64,000 nt of DNA from NCBI GenBank assembly GCA_947095585.1, contig OX352761.1, positions 53,680,019-53,744,018 on the forward strand, written 5' to 3'. This document shows, piece after piece, positions 32,807 through 44,166 of the stretch. The notes under the pieces were generated by a model, which worked only from the letters and a program-made list of their open reading frames with translations, did no database searches and was not told the origin of the DNA. A program made the position numbers and the translations under genes. How positions within the stretch are numbered: position 1 is the stretch's first letter; every line of letters begins with the position of its first letter. The stretch is from Nephrocerus scutellatus. Lineage: Eukaryota; Arthropoda; Insecta; Diptera; Pipunculidae.

Positions 32807-32850
32807 TGAAGGAGAAGAAGAAGAAGAAGCTAGTTGCTACAACAACAACA
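32807..32850 (+). repeat. (GAA)n then GTTGCTACAACAACAAC tail
   Basis: AAGGAGAAGAAGAAG leads to TAGTTGCTACAACAACAAC. Copy B ends at 58666 with the same GTTGCTACAACAACAAC. This is therefore probably the 3' end of a family member standing just before the 5' end of copy B, plausibly the displaced 3' end of copy A. Confidence 0.6.
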
Positions 32851-33957
32851 ACAACCCCTTTCCACGACGATTGGTTCTACGCACCGAAAGGACCCCAATA
32901 CCTATCAAGGCATTGGGCCAAAGATCGTCAACACAACAACAGGTTTGAGATTGGATCACCTGGATCCACTTCTTACATTTTCTTTATTTTACTTTGCAAG
33001 CATTCTTTTTTTTTCCTGCTTTCAGAGTGGGCCTTCCGGCATGTCTACTCTGCATAACTAGACGGGATTGAGTCGAACCCAAGTCCCAGGACCTGGTACT
33101 GCTCGATCTGCGACTGTCAGATCAGGAAATGTGAAGCCTCTGTGCGTTGCAACAGTTGTGCCAAATGGTGTCATCTGCGGCGATGCTCAGGGCTACACAG
33201 TGCCAACGATTATAACATCAGTTTCGTTGACACATGCTGCTCCCCCTGTGCACTAACAATGCACCGACCCCCCTCCACAAATTCAACACAGCCAGCACAC
33301 AGGCCATTCAGTTAATTCTTTCAAGATCCTTCAATGGAACTGTAATGGCCTGCGAAATAAATTAAGAGATCACCCACTATATGTTTCGCAATAACATCTT
33401 AATTGCTGCTGTGGTCTAGCTCGCCTGATATTACAATAGCCAACACCTCGCTATTAGGTTCCCTATCTTGGCAGCACCAGCGCTTAGCTCTGACCACATC
33501 CCCATCGTGATCTCAGTGGATAGCCCAGACAGCTTTGTCATATCCGAAAACGAACCTACATAAACCACAACAAAGCCAATTGGCAAGGTTTCGCTGATTT
33601 CGTAGATACAGAATTGCACCAGTTGCCCTATCAACTGAACGCCATATCAGGTGAGAAGACCTTCCGTGACATTGTAGTTCGTGCCGCCAAAAGATTCATT
33701 CCTGCCGGATGAATCAAAAAGGTCATTCCATCCTTTCCGCCGGAAGCCCTTCGGCTTGCTGAGCGTCGTGACCGACTAAGAGTTACGGATCCTGCTGACC
33801 CTCGAGTTACTCAGCTAACAAAGGACATACAAAAACTGGTTGCCGATCACCGGCGATCCAAGTGGCTGAGTCATCTTGAGAACTGCACGCTAGGATCCAA
33901 AAAACTCTGGTCTACGGTCAAAAGTCTTTCTGGGAAATCCCAATCTCAGGGCCTAAA
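32851..33957 (+). pseudogene. Non-LTR copy B, 5' part (zinc finger, linker)
   Basis: The start aligns with that of copy A. Near 33060-33240 the frame GIESNPS, WYCSIC, SVRCNSCAKWCHLRRCSG and D-T-C-C gives one PHD-like Cys/His module. ILQWNCNGLRNK (33333-33370) is the start of an endonuclease domain that is mostly deleted. 33540-33957 is a linker frame with NWQGFADFVDTEL, DIVVRAAKRFIPAG, PPEALRLAERRDRLR and KKLWSTVKSLSGK. At 33957 an 8.9-kb errantivirus-like provirus begins, preceded by CCTAAA. The same frame resumes at 42872. Confidence 0.75.
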
Positions 33958-34696
33958 AATTATGTTTTCAAATACAATTTATAAATTTTAAAAAAAGATC
34001 TTTCTTTATTTCTTTATTAGAAATAAAATACTTGAAACTTGTCTTAATAATAGACTTTTGATGTCTTAATAATAGACTTTTGTACTGAACAATACTAATT
34101 AACTGAATAGCAATACTGTACTTGAATGAATATTAGAGAATACTGATCAACTGAATATTAAACGATACTGGATTCCTGAGCAATTAAACAATACTGAACT
34201 AACTCTTATTCTAGAGTGTTATCTTATATACTATTCGTTGAGTGATCCAACTTGTGTTTTGGTTGTGAAATACTTTTGGACTTTGAACTTCTTTTCGTCT
34301 TTGAGGACGTAAACATGTTATTGTCTTAGATCTAAATTGAGATTGGATGTTTTCGTGTTCCATCATGTTTTGAATGGATATCTAAAATATTCGTCGTAAT
34401 TGACCATCTGGTGTTTTGATCGTAGGATTGGCCTTGAATTGAAGATGGTAAACATGTTGACAGAATTTGCATTTCAAGATAAGATTGGCCTTGAATGTTA
34501 AAGTGGTAAACAAGATGATTTCATCATATTGCGAAAGGGGTAAACAAGATATGAATGTTCAGATTTAAGGGGTGTGTGCTTTATATATGTGATAATTAAT
34601 ATAAGTAATATAAGTTGGATCACGCAATTACAGTTACAAATAAATGATATTTCATATGATTGAGGTGGTTTGCATGGTGCTATTTTCTATGTTAAC
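33958..34696 (-). repeat. 3' LTR of errantivirus-like element
   Basis: On the minus strand it starts TGTTAACATAG after the purine-rich GCTAGCGGTTGGGG and ends CATAATT. It repeats 42120-42865 with small differences, for example GAGGACGT versus GAGGACAT and an indel near 34345. Confidence 0.9.
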
Positions 34697-34769
34697 ACCC
34701 CAACCGCTAGCCTGAGGCTCCGACGAAGTAATAGTTTTTCTTATTATTATTTTTTTATATTTTATAAAG

Positions 34770-36214
34770 TTATATACTAACAAAATGATAATTAGTATAG
34801 ATATTATAGATATGTATTGATGTATGATAATATATTTTTTCTTTATTATTTATTTTTATTTCTTCAATGTGCTTTCTATTATTTTCTATTTTCTCAATAT
34901 GAAAGTCTTCTAATTTAATCATTTCAATACTTTTGTTTTCTATTACTTCTGATATGAAATATGGAAGAATGATATTATCTTTTATTTTAAAATATGAATT
35001 TATATATGTTTTATTTTTGATTTCTATATTGCAATTTTCGAATTTAATTATTTTGCTTCCATATATATCTATTTTTAATTGATTACAGTTATGTTTAATA
35101 TTGATTTTAGAAATGTTTTTTGTTAATACAATTCCTGGAGTTATTTCCTTGATTTCATTTCCTGTAAAGTTTTTCATTTGAAAAAAGGCTTTTTCGAATT
35201 TAATTATGTTTGAAATGCAATTATTTTTGATTTTATTTAGATTTCTTTCCAAATTGTCTTTTACGTTTTGATCATATATGTTATTATATTGGTCTATTAT
35301 AAAATGCTTTCATTTAGTGATATAGCTTTGTTGTTTTTATTTGGCATGGGTTCAATAAAAATAGTGGAATACGAGAAGTTGGAAAATTTGGGTATTAAAA
35401 GAATAATTATAATAAGTTCGTATTCAAATATTACGGCTATTTTTGTGTCTTTAAGTCCTTGGATATTTTTAGCTAGTTTTAGTTCTTGTTCTGTTAAAAT
35501 ATTTTTTGTAAGTATACCAAGTTTGCTTGTTAAAATAATTTGTTCTATGTCGGCTATGTGATGTCGGAAAAGATTGATGTCATAATTAATTTGATAAATA
35601 TGTTGTATATAATTTATTTCTTTTTCTATCTTATTTATGTCTTTTTTATTTAGTTTATTAAAGTCGTTTAAGAATTATGTAATATTTTTTTGTTGGTTTT
35701 GAATATGATTGGTTATATTTTCTATCTGTTGAGATATCTTAAAATTGAATGAAATTTGTTTATTATTTTCCGAAATTAATTCTTTGTTTTTTTATTTAAG
35801 AGCTTTTAGCTGAGATTTTATTTCGATTTCGTCCTCGGAATCCATTGTGCCTGCTATATATTTAAGTCCTGTACCTAATATGTTCATTAGTGCTCGTTTG
35901 GATTTAGAATGTGGTTTAAGGTTAGATATTTTTTGTTTTAAATGTCTGAAGTTATGTGTTAGTGTATTAAACATTGGGCTAGATGTGCCTATTTTAGTTT
36001 GTATTAGATTTATATTTTCATGTATGTGATCCATAGTAATTTCTATTTCCGTAGTGTTTATAATATGTAGAATTTTGTTAAATTTTTGAATAATGTTTAT
36101 GTCTTCCTTTTTTATTGTCATGTATCCATTATTGTTATTTAGATCATGTATTTCGAGAAATTGTCCATGTACTAAAGATAGTAAAGTTGATAAAATTATG
36201 ATTTGAAGATTCAT
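34770..36214 (-). pseudogene. Env of errantivirus-like element, broken
   Basis: The 5' part (36214-35792) starts with a hydrophobic signal-like segment of about 17 residues. It runs through a leucine/isoleucine-rich surface region to a basic KSKR site followed by a small-residue stretch, as in other insect errantivirus Env proteins. An in-frame stop ends it at 35792. Downstream coding continues in several frames, and the last part (35252-34770) lacks a clear membrane anchor. With at least one nonsense and two frameshift changes, no functional envelope is encoded. Described as a broken gene only. Confidence 0.75.
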
Positions 36215-36364
36215 CTGTAAAAGATATGATTTATTTTAGACTTATTTTTACTTGATATGTGAAAGTGAAAGTGTTATTAAAGAATCTATTTGTTTATTAT
36301 TTTTATTTTGTATTTTCTTATGCTTAAAATTAACCGATTTCCAGGTTGTTGATTTAAAATATCT

Positions 36365-37800
36365 TTATGTATTTAATGAAATAGGATTCTTTTTTATGTT
36401 TCTTTTTTGTTTTTCCTTTGTTCGAATTGTAGGTGAATCATTATTCTGATATTTCTTTTTCCGTTTTATGTGTGATTTATAATATTTTAAGTTATTACTT
36501 TTGTCAATTATATGATTTTCATCTATTTTTTCTGCATCAATTTTTCTGAATTTAGTATGGTTTTTTCCTCCACGTGTTTCTTTAATGAAAGTAGTTCCTG
36601 TCTGTATTTCAATATCTCCTTTATCTTTATTTAGTTTATTTAAAGTAATTTGTTTTTTCTTCAAAATTTTTTCTTTAATAGAATTATATTCATTATTGTA
36701 TATTTTTCCATTTTTGAAATCAATTGGTTTTTTATCAGTAGTTGAATGTATAGTATTGTTATAATAGTTTATGATTTTTAATATCTTTTCTTCAACAGTA
36801 TTATTATTTGTATTAGGATCATGTTTTAACAATCTGATGTGTTCATTGATAGTATTATGTAAGCGTTCTACATCTGAGTTGGATGTATGATTATAATTTG
36901 AAGTATAATGAATTTCTATATTTTCATTTTGTAAAAATTCTTTAAGTGGGAGAGCTTTAAAACCTAGTTCGTTATCTACAATTAATTTATTTATTGGTCC
37001 AATAGCAGCGTTTAATGTTAGAATGCTTCTTTTAAATTCCGTCCATGTTCTTGCTGTAATTTTTATTGCTTGAGCAAATTTGCTGAATTTATCTATGAAC
37101 GTGACAAAGAGCTGTTTTTCAAGTGAATAGAAAACGTCTGCATGGAAAATTTCGTTTGGTGCTGAAGGGGTTTCCGTTAGTTGATATTTATTTTTAATTG
37201 GATTTCGATCATATTTTTCCGTATTGCATATTTCGCAATTATTGATTGATAAATTGAGTTATTCTAATATTAAATTTTGGATGATAAAATTTTAAGATTA
37301 GTTCTTTATATACTTCTATTATTCCTCTGTGGTTATTTCTGAGATGTTCGTTTTTAATGATTTCAACTAGTTCTTCTTCGTCTGTTATATCCTTTAAAAA
37401 TTTATTAGTTTTAATAATTTTTAATTGGTTTTGTTCAGCGAAATGTTTTTTATAAACGTCTTCTAATATTTTAATGAATTCTTCGTTATCTATATAGACA
37501 CAGTTTAAAGTTTTGGGGTTGAAGTGTGTTTTTAGAAGTATTAATGCTGTTTCTTCCTCTAGGGATTTAATGTAAATGATTTTTCTATTTTTGTTAAAAA
37601 TCTTTAATTGTTTTTTTCGTAATGATCCGGAATTAGTCTTAAAAATTGCTATTTGTGTTTTAAATATATTTAAAGGAGATGTGGTGATTGGAAATATATT
37701 TAATTCGTTTTCTTCATTTCTTTCTGTAAGATTTATTTCTATTCTAGAAAGGGCGTCTGCGTTTTTATTTTTTGTTCCTTTTTTTTACGTGATTTCATAA
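36365..37800 (-). pseudogene. Integrase and RNase H end of errantivirus-like pol
   Basis: 37800-37255 carries the end of RNase H and the linker (NADALSRIEIN, then the H-L-R-N-N-H-R-G start of the zinc domain). A frameshift near 37255 moves to the frame with NCEICNTEKYDRNP, FHADVFYSLEKQ (catalytic Asp), FIDKFSKFAQA, IVDNELGFKALP (second Asp) and HTSNSDVERLHNTINEH (catalytic Glu). The C-terminal part (36832-36365) is Lys/Asn-rich with I-Q-T-G-T-T-F-I-K-E. The Asp, Asp, Glu residues are present. Confidence 0.8.
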
Positions 37801-39780
37801 TCAAATTCGGATAATTTTAGTCTCCATTTGAAAAAATTGGATTGAAAAAAGCCATGTTAAGGGTTTATGATCGGTTTCGATTGTAAATTTACGTCGAAAA
37901 AGATATGGTCTGAAATATTTTGTTGACCAGATGATTGCTAGTAGTTCTTTTTCGATGGTGCTGTAATTTATTTCGTGTTCATTTAATGTTCTGCTAGCGT
38001 AACATATCGGATGATTGTTTTGGGAAAGTATTGCGCCTAATGCATAATTACTGACATCCGTTGTAAGGGTAAATTTTTTATTGAAATCGGGATAATTTAA
38101 TATTGGATCGTTTATTAATAATTTTTTAAGTGTGTTAAAACTTTCTTGATATTTTATATTTGAAATGTCTATTTTAGCATTCTTTTTTAAGAATAATGTC
38201 ATTGGCTTTGCTATTAATGAATAGTCTTTAATGAATTTTCTATAATAACCCGTAAGTCCTAAGAATTGTTTAATTTGTTTTGTAGTTTTTGGTATTGGGA
38301 ATTTATTTACGCATTCAAGTTTTTTGGGATTTGGTTTTATTCCATTTTGTGTCACTATATGACCTAGAAATTCTGTTTCTTTCTTTAGGAACTCTGATTT
38401 ATCTAATTGAATTTTTAGATTTGCTTTCCTTAAGCAATTAAATATTAAATTGATTGAATGTATGTGCTCTTGTATTGAAGTAGAGAAGATGATAACGTCG
38501 TCCAGATAGACTAAACAAATCTTATTGACATAATCTTTTAAGATATTGTTCATAAGTCTTTGAAATGTCGCTGGGGCTGTCTTCAGTCCAAATGGCATTC
38601 TTAAGAATTCATAATGTCCTCCTTCTACGCTTAAGGCTGTTTTATGAATATCTTTTTCCTCAATTTCTATTTGATGAAATCCCTTAGCTAAATCAAGGGT
38701 TGTGAAATACTGGCATCTGCCCAGTTTATCTAGTATATCATCAATATTTGGTAGAGGGTACTTGTCGTCTATTGTAACTTCATTGAGTTTACGATAGTCT
38801 ATGAAGAGCCTCCACTTTTGTTTTCCACTGGCGTCGACCTTTTTCGGTACAATCCACACTGGGGCTGAATAAGGTGAATAGCTCGGCCTTATAATTTTGT
38901 TTTCGAGGAGTTCCTGGATCTGGGTTTTGACTTCATCTTTATGTATGTAAGGATATCTGTATGACTTCGCGTTTATTGGTACATTGTCAGTAGTACGTAT
39001 TTCATGTTTGATTGCATTCGTAAATGAGAGATCTGAATTTTCTTGATAAAAAATGTTTGAATATTGATTTATTATTTTTAATAATTTTTGTTTCTCTTCT
39101 GCGTTGAGATGTTGAGTTCGTATTTGTTCCGTTAATGATTTATTATTATATTCTTCTATTATAGAGACATTTTTTATATTAACTTCTTCAATTTCATTTG
39201 GATTTATTTCAATTGGACTTTGGCATATTACGTTCGTTTGAACTTCAATCTTATGATTTTCAACATTGTAAATTCCTTCGTCAAAAATTACTTCGTTTTC
39301 CAAGAACTTCTGCTTCTTGAGGTAAACTAGTCCTTTTTGTTGGTTCACCAATAATTGTACGGTATGTTTGTTTGATCTTTCAAACAACATTTGTATAGTT
39401 TGTCCATTGATTTCTAATAGATTATGTTTGTAATCTATTTTAGCGTTAAATCGTTTTAGTATGTCGTTTCCAATAATACCGTCGTATTTATTATGGAACG
39501 CGCAGACCAAAAAGTCAATTTTTTGCTTTAGATCACCAAATTCTTTAAAAAGGGGAACTGATACTCTTTCAGTTACATTTATATTATGTCGTAACGTTTT
39601 AATTTGAATTTTATTAATTGGTACTTTCCATTTAGGATTACAAAGACCTGGATTTATAATAGAGTTTGTTGCTCCAGTATCGATAATAAATTTTAGTGGT
39701 TTTTATTAGATTTGATTTTTACATATGGTAAATCTCCTCCGAGGCTTGTGAGTGAAAATTTTCGCTTGTTTCATATATTT
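37801..39780 (-). pseudogene. Protease-RT-RNase H of errantivirus-like pol
   Basis: The protease site FIIDTGATNSI lies at about 39690; one frameshift near 39700 separates it from upstream residues. 39510-37801 is open for 569 codons with GIIGNDILKRFNAKID, then RT: SAPVWIVPKK, RLFIDYRKLNEVT, TTLDLAKGFHQIEI (catalytic Asp), LRMPFGLKTAPATFQRLM, VYLDDVIIFS (catalytic LDD), FLGHIVTQNGIKPNP and GLTGYYRKFIKDYS. RNase H follows: FTLTTDVSNYALGAIL, PICYASRTLNEHEINYS and ETDHKPLTWLF. A final frameshift near 37850 ends the open frame. Close in type to 17.6/297. Confidence 0.9.
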
Positions 39781-40854
39781 ATCTCCATTGGCTCAACTGT
39801 TTGTTGTTGTTTAGTATTTGGTAAATTATTTTGAATCTCACTTGTTTATTGATTATAATTTGGTTGTCTATAATTATTATAACTATCATTTCTATAATTA
39901 TTGAACTGTCTGTTCTTATTCTGATATTGGTCGGATCTATAATTATTATAACTGTCATATCTGTAATTATTAAATTGTTTGTTCTTATTTTGATATTGAT
40001 CAGGTCGTCTATAATTATCGTATTGTTTGTTTGTATATTGTTTCTGGTCTTTTCTATAATATTGTCCCTTTTTGTTTTGATATTGGTCATTTTTATAAGT
40101 ATACTGTTCTTTTTTTACTTGATTCGGTTCTGTATCTATTAAAATGTTCGTCTCTATTTGGGTTCTGTTGGTATTTATTTTTGTATTCTTGTTTATTCGA
40201 GGAAAAATAATTATTATTATAATTATTATAACGTGTTTGTCTATTGTTATTACGATTATAGAATTGTTCCGGAGTTGATTGGTCTGTGTAGCCTGTTTGA
40301 CTGAGTAGGTCTATTGCTGATTCTAAGTTTTCTGGATTTCGACAAATTAGAATTGTTTTCATTGGTTCAGGTATTTTGTTTTTAAATATGTCTAATGCTG
40401 TGCGTATATTGTTTAATGCACAATCGTTCGCTGTTTTACCTAGTCCATTTTCTAATAGAGTTTTATTGTTTAGTTTTCGCAATTTATCTTTGATTTCGTT
40501 GAAAAAACCTAAAACATTATTTTTAAAGGTTACACCTCTCAATTCGTCAAAAAGTTGTTCTACGCTACGTCTTTCGGCAAAATTATTTTGTAAAACGTCT
40601 TTAATTTCACCCCAAGCAATGGCTTGTGTGTTGATTTCTATAACTTCTCTAGCTTTTCTGATTAATTTGCTTTTTATAATATCCGAAAATAAATATTGAG
40701 AAAGGTCATCGTAAGTTGCTAGTAAGGGATATATTCTGTCTACTAAATTTGTGAATGTTAATAAATTGTTTGTGTTTCCGTCATAGTAAGGAAGGGAATT
40801 TAAATATTTAATGGGATCTAGGACCACTTTATTTTGTTGAGTTTCCAATGCCAT
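39780..40854 (-). pseudogene. Gag of errantivirus-like element
   Basis: It starts with MALETQQNKVVLDPIKYLNS at 40854 and is open to 40093 (253 codons). It has YDGNTNNLLTFTNLVDRI, AWGEIKDVLQNNFAERRS, FFNEIKDKLRKLNNK and ALDIFKNKIPEPMKTIL, the Gag core of the gypsy/17.6 group, which has no CCHC knuckle. The tail is Asn/Tyr/Gln-rich with tandem units of the type N-K-N-x-Q-F-N-N-Y-R. A frameshift near 40093 sends the last 100 codons (to about 39780) into another frame. It forms the capsid when intact. Confidence 0.85.
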
Positions 40855-40860
40855 TTTTTT

Positions 40861-42102
40861 AATTAAATTTTAATTTTTGTAAAAAGAGATACATTTTTTT
40901 TTTAAAAAAAGGTATAAGTAATAAGGTAATTAGGGTAAAAGACTAGGGGACCTGCATATAAAATTTTATTTTGGTTTTATATATATTTATTTAGTAGAAA
41001 TATAGAAATTTATTTTAATTTAACCTTGTCGTTCTTGTTGTTGATCCTGGTGATTTTGTTATGAGTTGTCTTCTAATAATATCTGCTAGTTATTTCGAGT
41101 TTGTTGTTTTTGTTGTTGATCCTTGTTGTTTTTGTTGTTAATCTTTGTTGTTTTTGTTGTTGATCTTTGTTGTTTTTGTTATGAGTTGTCTTCTTGTTAT
41201 GTTGCTGTGTTGCACTTATTATGTAGTCTGATTTGTCTGTGTTGATTTTATTTTAATGCTGACCAAGAGTTTATTTTGATTAATGTATGTCTTTCCTTTT
41301 ATTTTGGCAAATAGTTAATTTTAGTTTTTGTGTATGTCTTTCAAATAGTCAAATTTGTTGTCAAAAATTATGCACTAAAAAATATTCACTTTTGTTTCAC
41401 TTTTGTTGAAATTATTTGTTTATTTCTATTTATATAGAATAGTGTAGAGTGTTTGTAATAATTTTATTTATATAGTAGTGTAATTTATTTATTTATTATA
41501 ATGCAATTAATTTTATTTGTATGGTAGTACAATTTTTTTATTTGTTAATTTTTCTTTTTATTTTTGCAAATAATGCAATTGCTATTCGTGAAACGTTCAA
41601 ATTGTTAATAACGCAATTAATTATTGTGGAATTTCTGCACTTGTTAATTTGCTAATAATGCAATTAATTATTGTGAAATTTCTGCACTTTTTAATTTGCT
41701 AATAATGCAATTAATTATTGTGAAATTTCTGCACTTTTTAATTTGTTAATAATGCAATTAATTATTGTGAAATTTCTGCACTTCTGCTGTAGAAATTTTG
41801 TTCACTATTATTGCAAATAATGCAATAATTTTTCGTAAAATTTTGTGAAATTTCTGCACTTCCGCTGTAGAAATTTTGTTCACTATTATTGCATAATGCA
41901 ATAATTTTTCGTAGAATTTTTTGAAATTTCTGCACTTCCGCTGTAGAAATTTTGTTCACTATTATTGCAAATAATGCAATAATTTTTCGTAGAATTTTGT
42001 GAAATTTCCGCACTTCTGCTGTAGAAATATTTTTTTTCACTTTTTGTTGTGGAGTGCTTTAAATTTTTTTGAAAAAAATAAGTCTTAGTTGACTAGCACT
42101 AT
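40861..42102 (-). promoter_or_regulatory. Long leader with tandem repeats and eight ATAATGCAAT motifs
   Basis: Between the primer site and gag lie 1.2 kb of non-coding leader. It contains four 47-bp tandem units (41607-41768), three 78-bp units (41769-42001, with a partial fourth) and a (GTT)-rich block near 41030-41170. ATAATGCAAT occurs exactly eight times between 41498 and 41980 (starts 41498, 41570, 41655, 41702, 41749, 41817, 41893, 41971). Gypsy carries its Su(Hw) insulator array, with a TGCATA core, at the equivalent place; a similar role here is inference. Confidence 0.65.
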
Positions 42103-42121
42103 CCTACACCGACTGCGCCAA
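42103..42121 (-). promoter_or_regulatory. Primer-binding site, serine-tRNA type
   Basis: On the minus strand TGGCGCAGTCGGTGTAGGA follows the LTR end ATAAT(T). It closely matches the TGGCGCAGTCGG site used by 17.6/297-type elements; the T of TGG overlaps the LTR. Confidence 0.75.
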
Positions 42122-42865
42122 TTATGTTTTCAAATACAATTTATAAATTTTAAAAAAAGATCTTTCTTTATTTCTTTATTACAAATAAAATACTTGAAAC
42201 TTGTCTTAATACTAGACTTTTGATGTCTTAATAATAGACTTTTGTACTGAACAATACTAATTAACTGAATAGCAATACTGTACTTGAATGAATATTAGAG
42301 AATACTGATCAACTGAATATTAAACGATACTGGATTCCTGAGCAATTAAACAATACTGAACTAACTCTTATTCTAGAGTGTTATCTTATATACTATTCGT
42401 TGAGTGATCCAACTTGTGTTTTGGTTGTGAAATACTTTTGGACTTTGAACTTGTTTTCGTCTTTGAGGACATAAACATGTTATTGTCTTAGATCTGAATT
42501 GAGATAAGGATGTTTTCGTGTTCCATCATGTTTTGAATGGATATCTAAAATATTCGTCGTAATTGACCATCTGGTGTTTTGATCGTAGGATTGGCCTTGA
42601 ATTGAAGATGGTAAATATGTTGACAGAATTTGCATTTCAAGATAAGATTGGCCTTGAATGTTAAAGTGGTAAACAAGATGATTTCATCATATTGCGAAAG
42701 GGGTAAACAAGATATGAATGTTCAGATTTAAGGGGTGTGTGCTTTATACATGTGATGATTAATATAAGTAATATAAGTTGGATCACGCAATTACAGTTAC
42801 AAATAAATGATATTTCATATGATTGAGGTGGTTTGCATGGTGCTATGTATGAATGTATGTTAACA
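42120..42865 (-). repeat. 5' LTR of errantivirus-like element
   Basis: Second copy of the ~740-bp LTR, 746 bp here. Differences from the 3' LTR are scattered single bases and short indels, so the insertion is older than the Mag-like one. Confidence 0.9.
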
Positions 42866-42871
42866 CCTAAA

Positions 42872-43257
42872 CTCTATCTCATTTAATGACCATCAATACG
42901 ACAGCAGTAAAAAATGCGCATCACATTTTTCACGACAATTCGTCGAACACCCGTCAGCTCACGAAAAAACCATTCGTCCTGTTTTACACAAACTAAAAGC
43001 GTTAAAATGCGACCCTAACCACCCTTCCTTCACCGCCCTTGAGGTGCAAGAAGCCATTAGGAAGGCTAAACCTTCCAAGGCACTTGGGCCGGACGGGATT
43101 TCCATGTTTATGTTGAAGAAGCTACATAACTCCAGCCTGGATTATGTAGCAAAAATCTTTAACCTAACCATGGAAAACCTCACCATACCAAACGTATGGA
43201 AAATTGCCAGGATAGTTCCAGTTTTAAAGCCAGGCAAACCGGCCCACGTATGATATC
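42872..43257 (+). pseudogene. Non-LTR copy B, RT N-terminal segment
   Basis: Resuming the copy B frame after the errantivirus insertion, this encodes SSKKCASHFSRQFVEHPSAH, VQEAIRKAKPSKALGPDGIS, MLKKLHNSSLDYVAKIFNLT, IPNVWKIARIVPVLKPGKPA and then Y-R-P. A TGA (HV*) interrupts it just before. This matches copy A 22330-22590. At about 43258 the sequence jumps into a truncated LTR. About 150 bp of RT (from after YRP to STTTAL) is missing compared with copy A. Confidence 0.85.
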
Positions 43258-43549
43258 GTCCTCGACGCAACCGCAGCAGCAGCACGATGAGAAAGCAACA
43301 GCCACTCACTGGTTCTCCGATACGCAGTGGCAGCGGACGTGTTGTCGGCAAACAATTTTATAGCACATCATATTGTAAAAAAACCAGTTTATTGAATTTT
43401 GTAAATTATTATCAAAGTCCTAAAGATTGTTTTAAATTCGCAACAAATTAGATTAAGTTGATAAAATTAAATTTCATGTACAAAAAGGCAATACATAGTG
43501 TTTTTCGTTCTAAACAAAATGGCTGGTCGGTGCTCCACCAACCAGCACA
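43258..43549 (+). repeat. 5' LTR of CsRn1-like element, 5'-truncated
   Basis: Matches 56742-57064 with two deletions relative to that copy (about 10 and 30 bp). The first ~100 bp of the LTR are absent. Together with ~150 bp missing from adjacent copy B, this points to one deletion across the junction. Confidence 0.85.
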
Positions 43550-43550
43550 G

Positions 43551-43569
43551 TGGTGGCCCCGACGTGATT
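43551..43569 (+). promoter_or_regulatory. Primer-binding site, tryptophan-tRNA type
   Basis: TGGTGGCCCCGACGTGATT follows the LTR end by one base. It is close to the TGGTGACCCCGACGTGAT type reported for CsRn1-clade elements (from memory). Confidence 0.7.
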
Positions 43570-44131
43570 TTTTAGAAAGAAAACAAATGTAGTATTTGGC
43601 GTGGTAGAGACATACACCTGTATATACATTTATACTTAAAAAATCCAAAATACGCCTTAACGTCGCAATTTAAAGTGAAAAACGTTCCTGAAATGCACCA
43701 CTTTTAAACTAAAAACTAAATTGTTTTACCGTCTGTTGTGAATTTGTTCCAATTGTTCCAAAAAAAAGACTTCATCATAAAAATTAAAACCAAGATTATG
43801 GCCTTATTTTCATTGAACGTGTACCGAGTGGATGAATGCTGAATTGGAAAATTTTATTTATACCGCCGCTTTTCTTCGGTTTGCTGAACAACTCATACAC
43901 ACGCCCATACTTATACATATATATGCAGAAACGATGTGCACGGGTTAGTTGGAAACAGGGTGAAACATCTTATATACAATTAAGCAACTGTGAGAAGACC
44001 CGAACATCATTATCTTCTTCAAATGTGCCTGCAAGTTCATTTTATGTGTGACAAATATAACGACAACAAAAATTACATTTCAAAATTTAAAGAGAATTTA
44101 TTAAAAATTTAAATAAAGTTGACACATATAC

Positions 44132-44139
<8 letters not shown>
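43570..44139. other. Leader of CsRn1-like element, no gene seen
   Basis: AT-rich non-coding DNA between the primer site and the microsatellite. Small open frames have no recognisable domains. Part may belong to an unidentified insertion whose tail seeded the microsatellite. Confidence 0.35.

Positions 44140-44166
<27 letters not shown>

Larger units (their letters stand above)
33958..42865 (-). mobile_element. Errantivirus-like LTR retrotransposon (provirus form), minus strand
   Basis: LTRs at 33958-34696 (3') and 42120-42865 (5') are about 740 bp and differ at scattered positions. CCTAAA flanks both outer ends (33952-33957 and 42866-42871). Removing the insert lets copy B read through in frame. 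On the minus strand the order is leader, gag, protease-RT-RNase H, integrase, env. The primer site matches the serine-tRNA type used by 17.6/297-like errantiviruses. All genes carry frameshifts or stops, so it is not an intact provirus. Confidence 0.9.

Noticed and set aside
39779..40142. Ile/Asn-rich open frames on both strands over the gag tail
   Set aside because: Out-of-frame readings of the Asn/Tyr-rich Gag repeats; the correct frame joins the upstream Gag after one frameshift.
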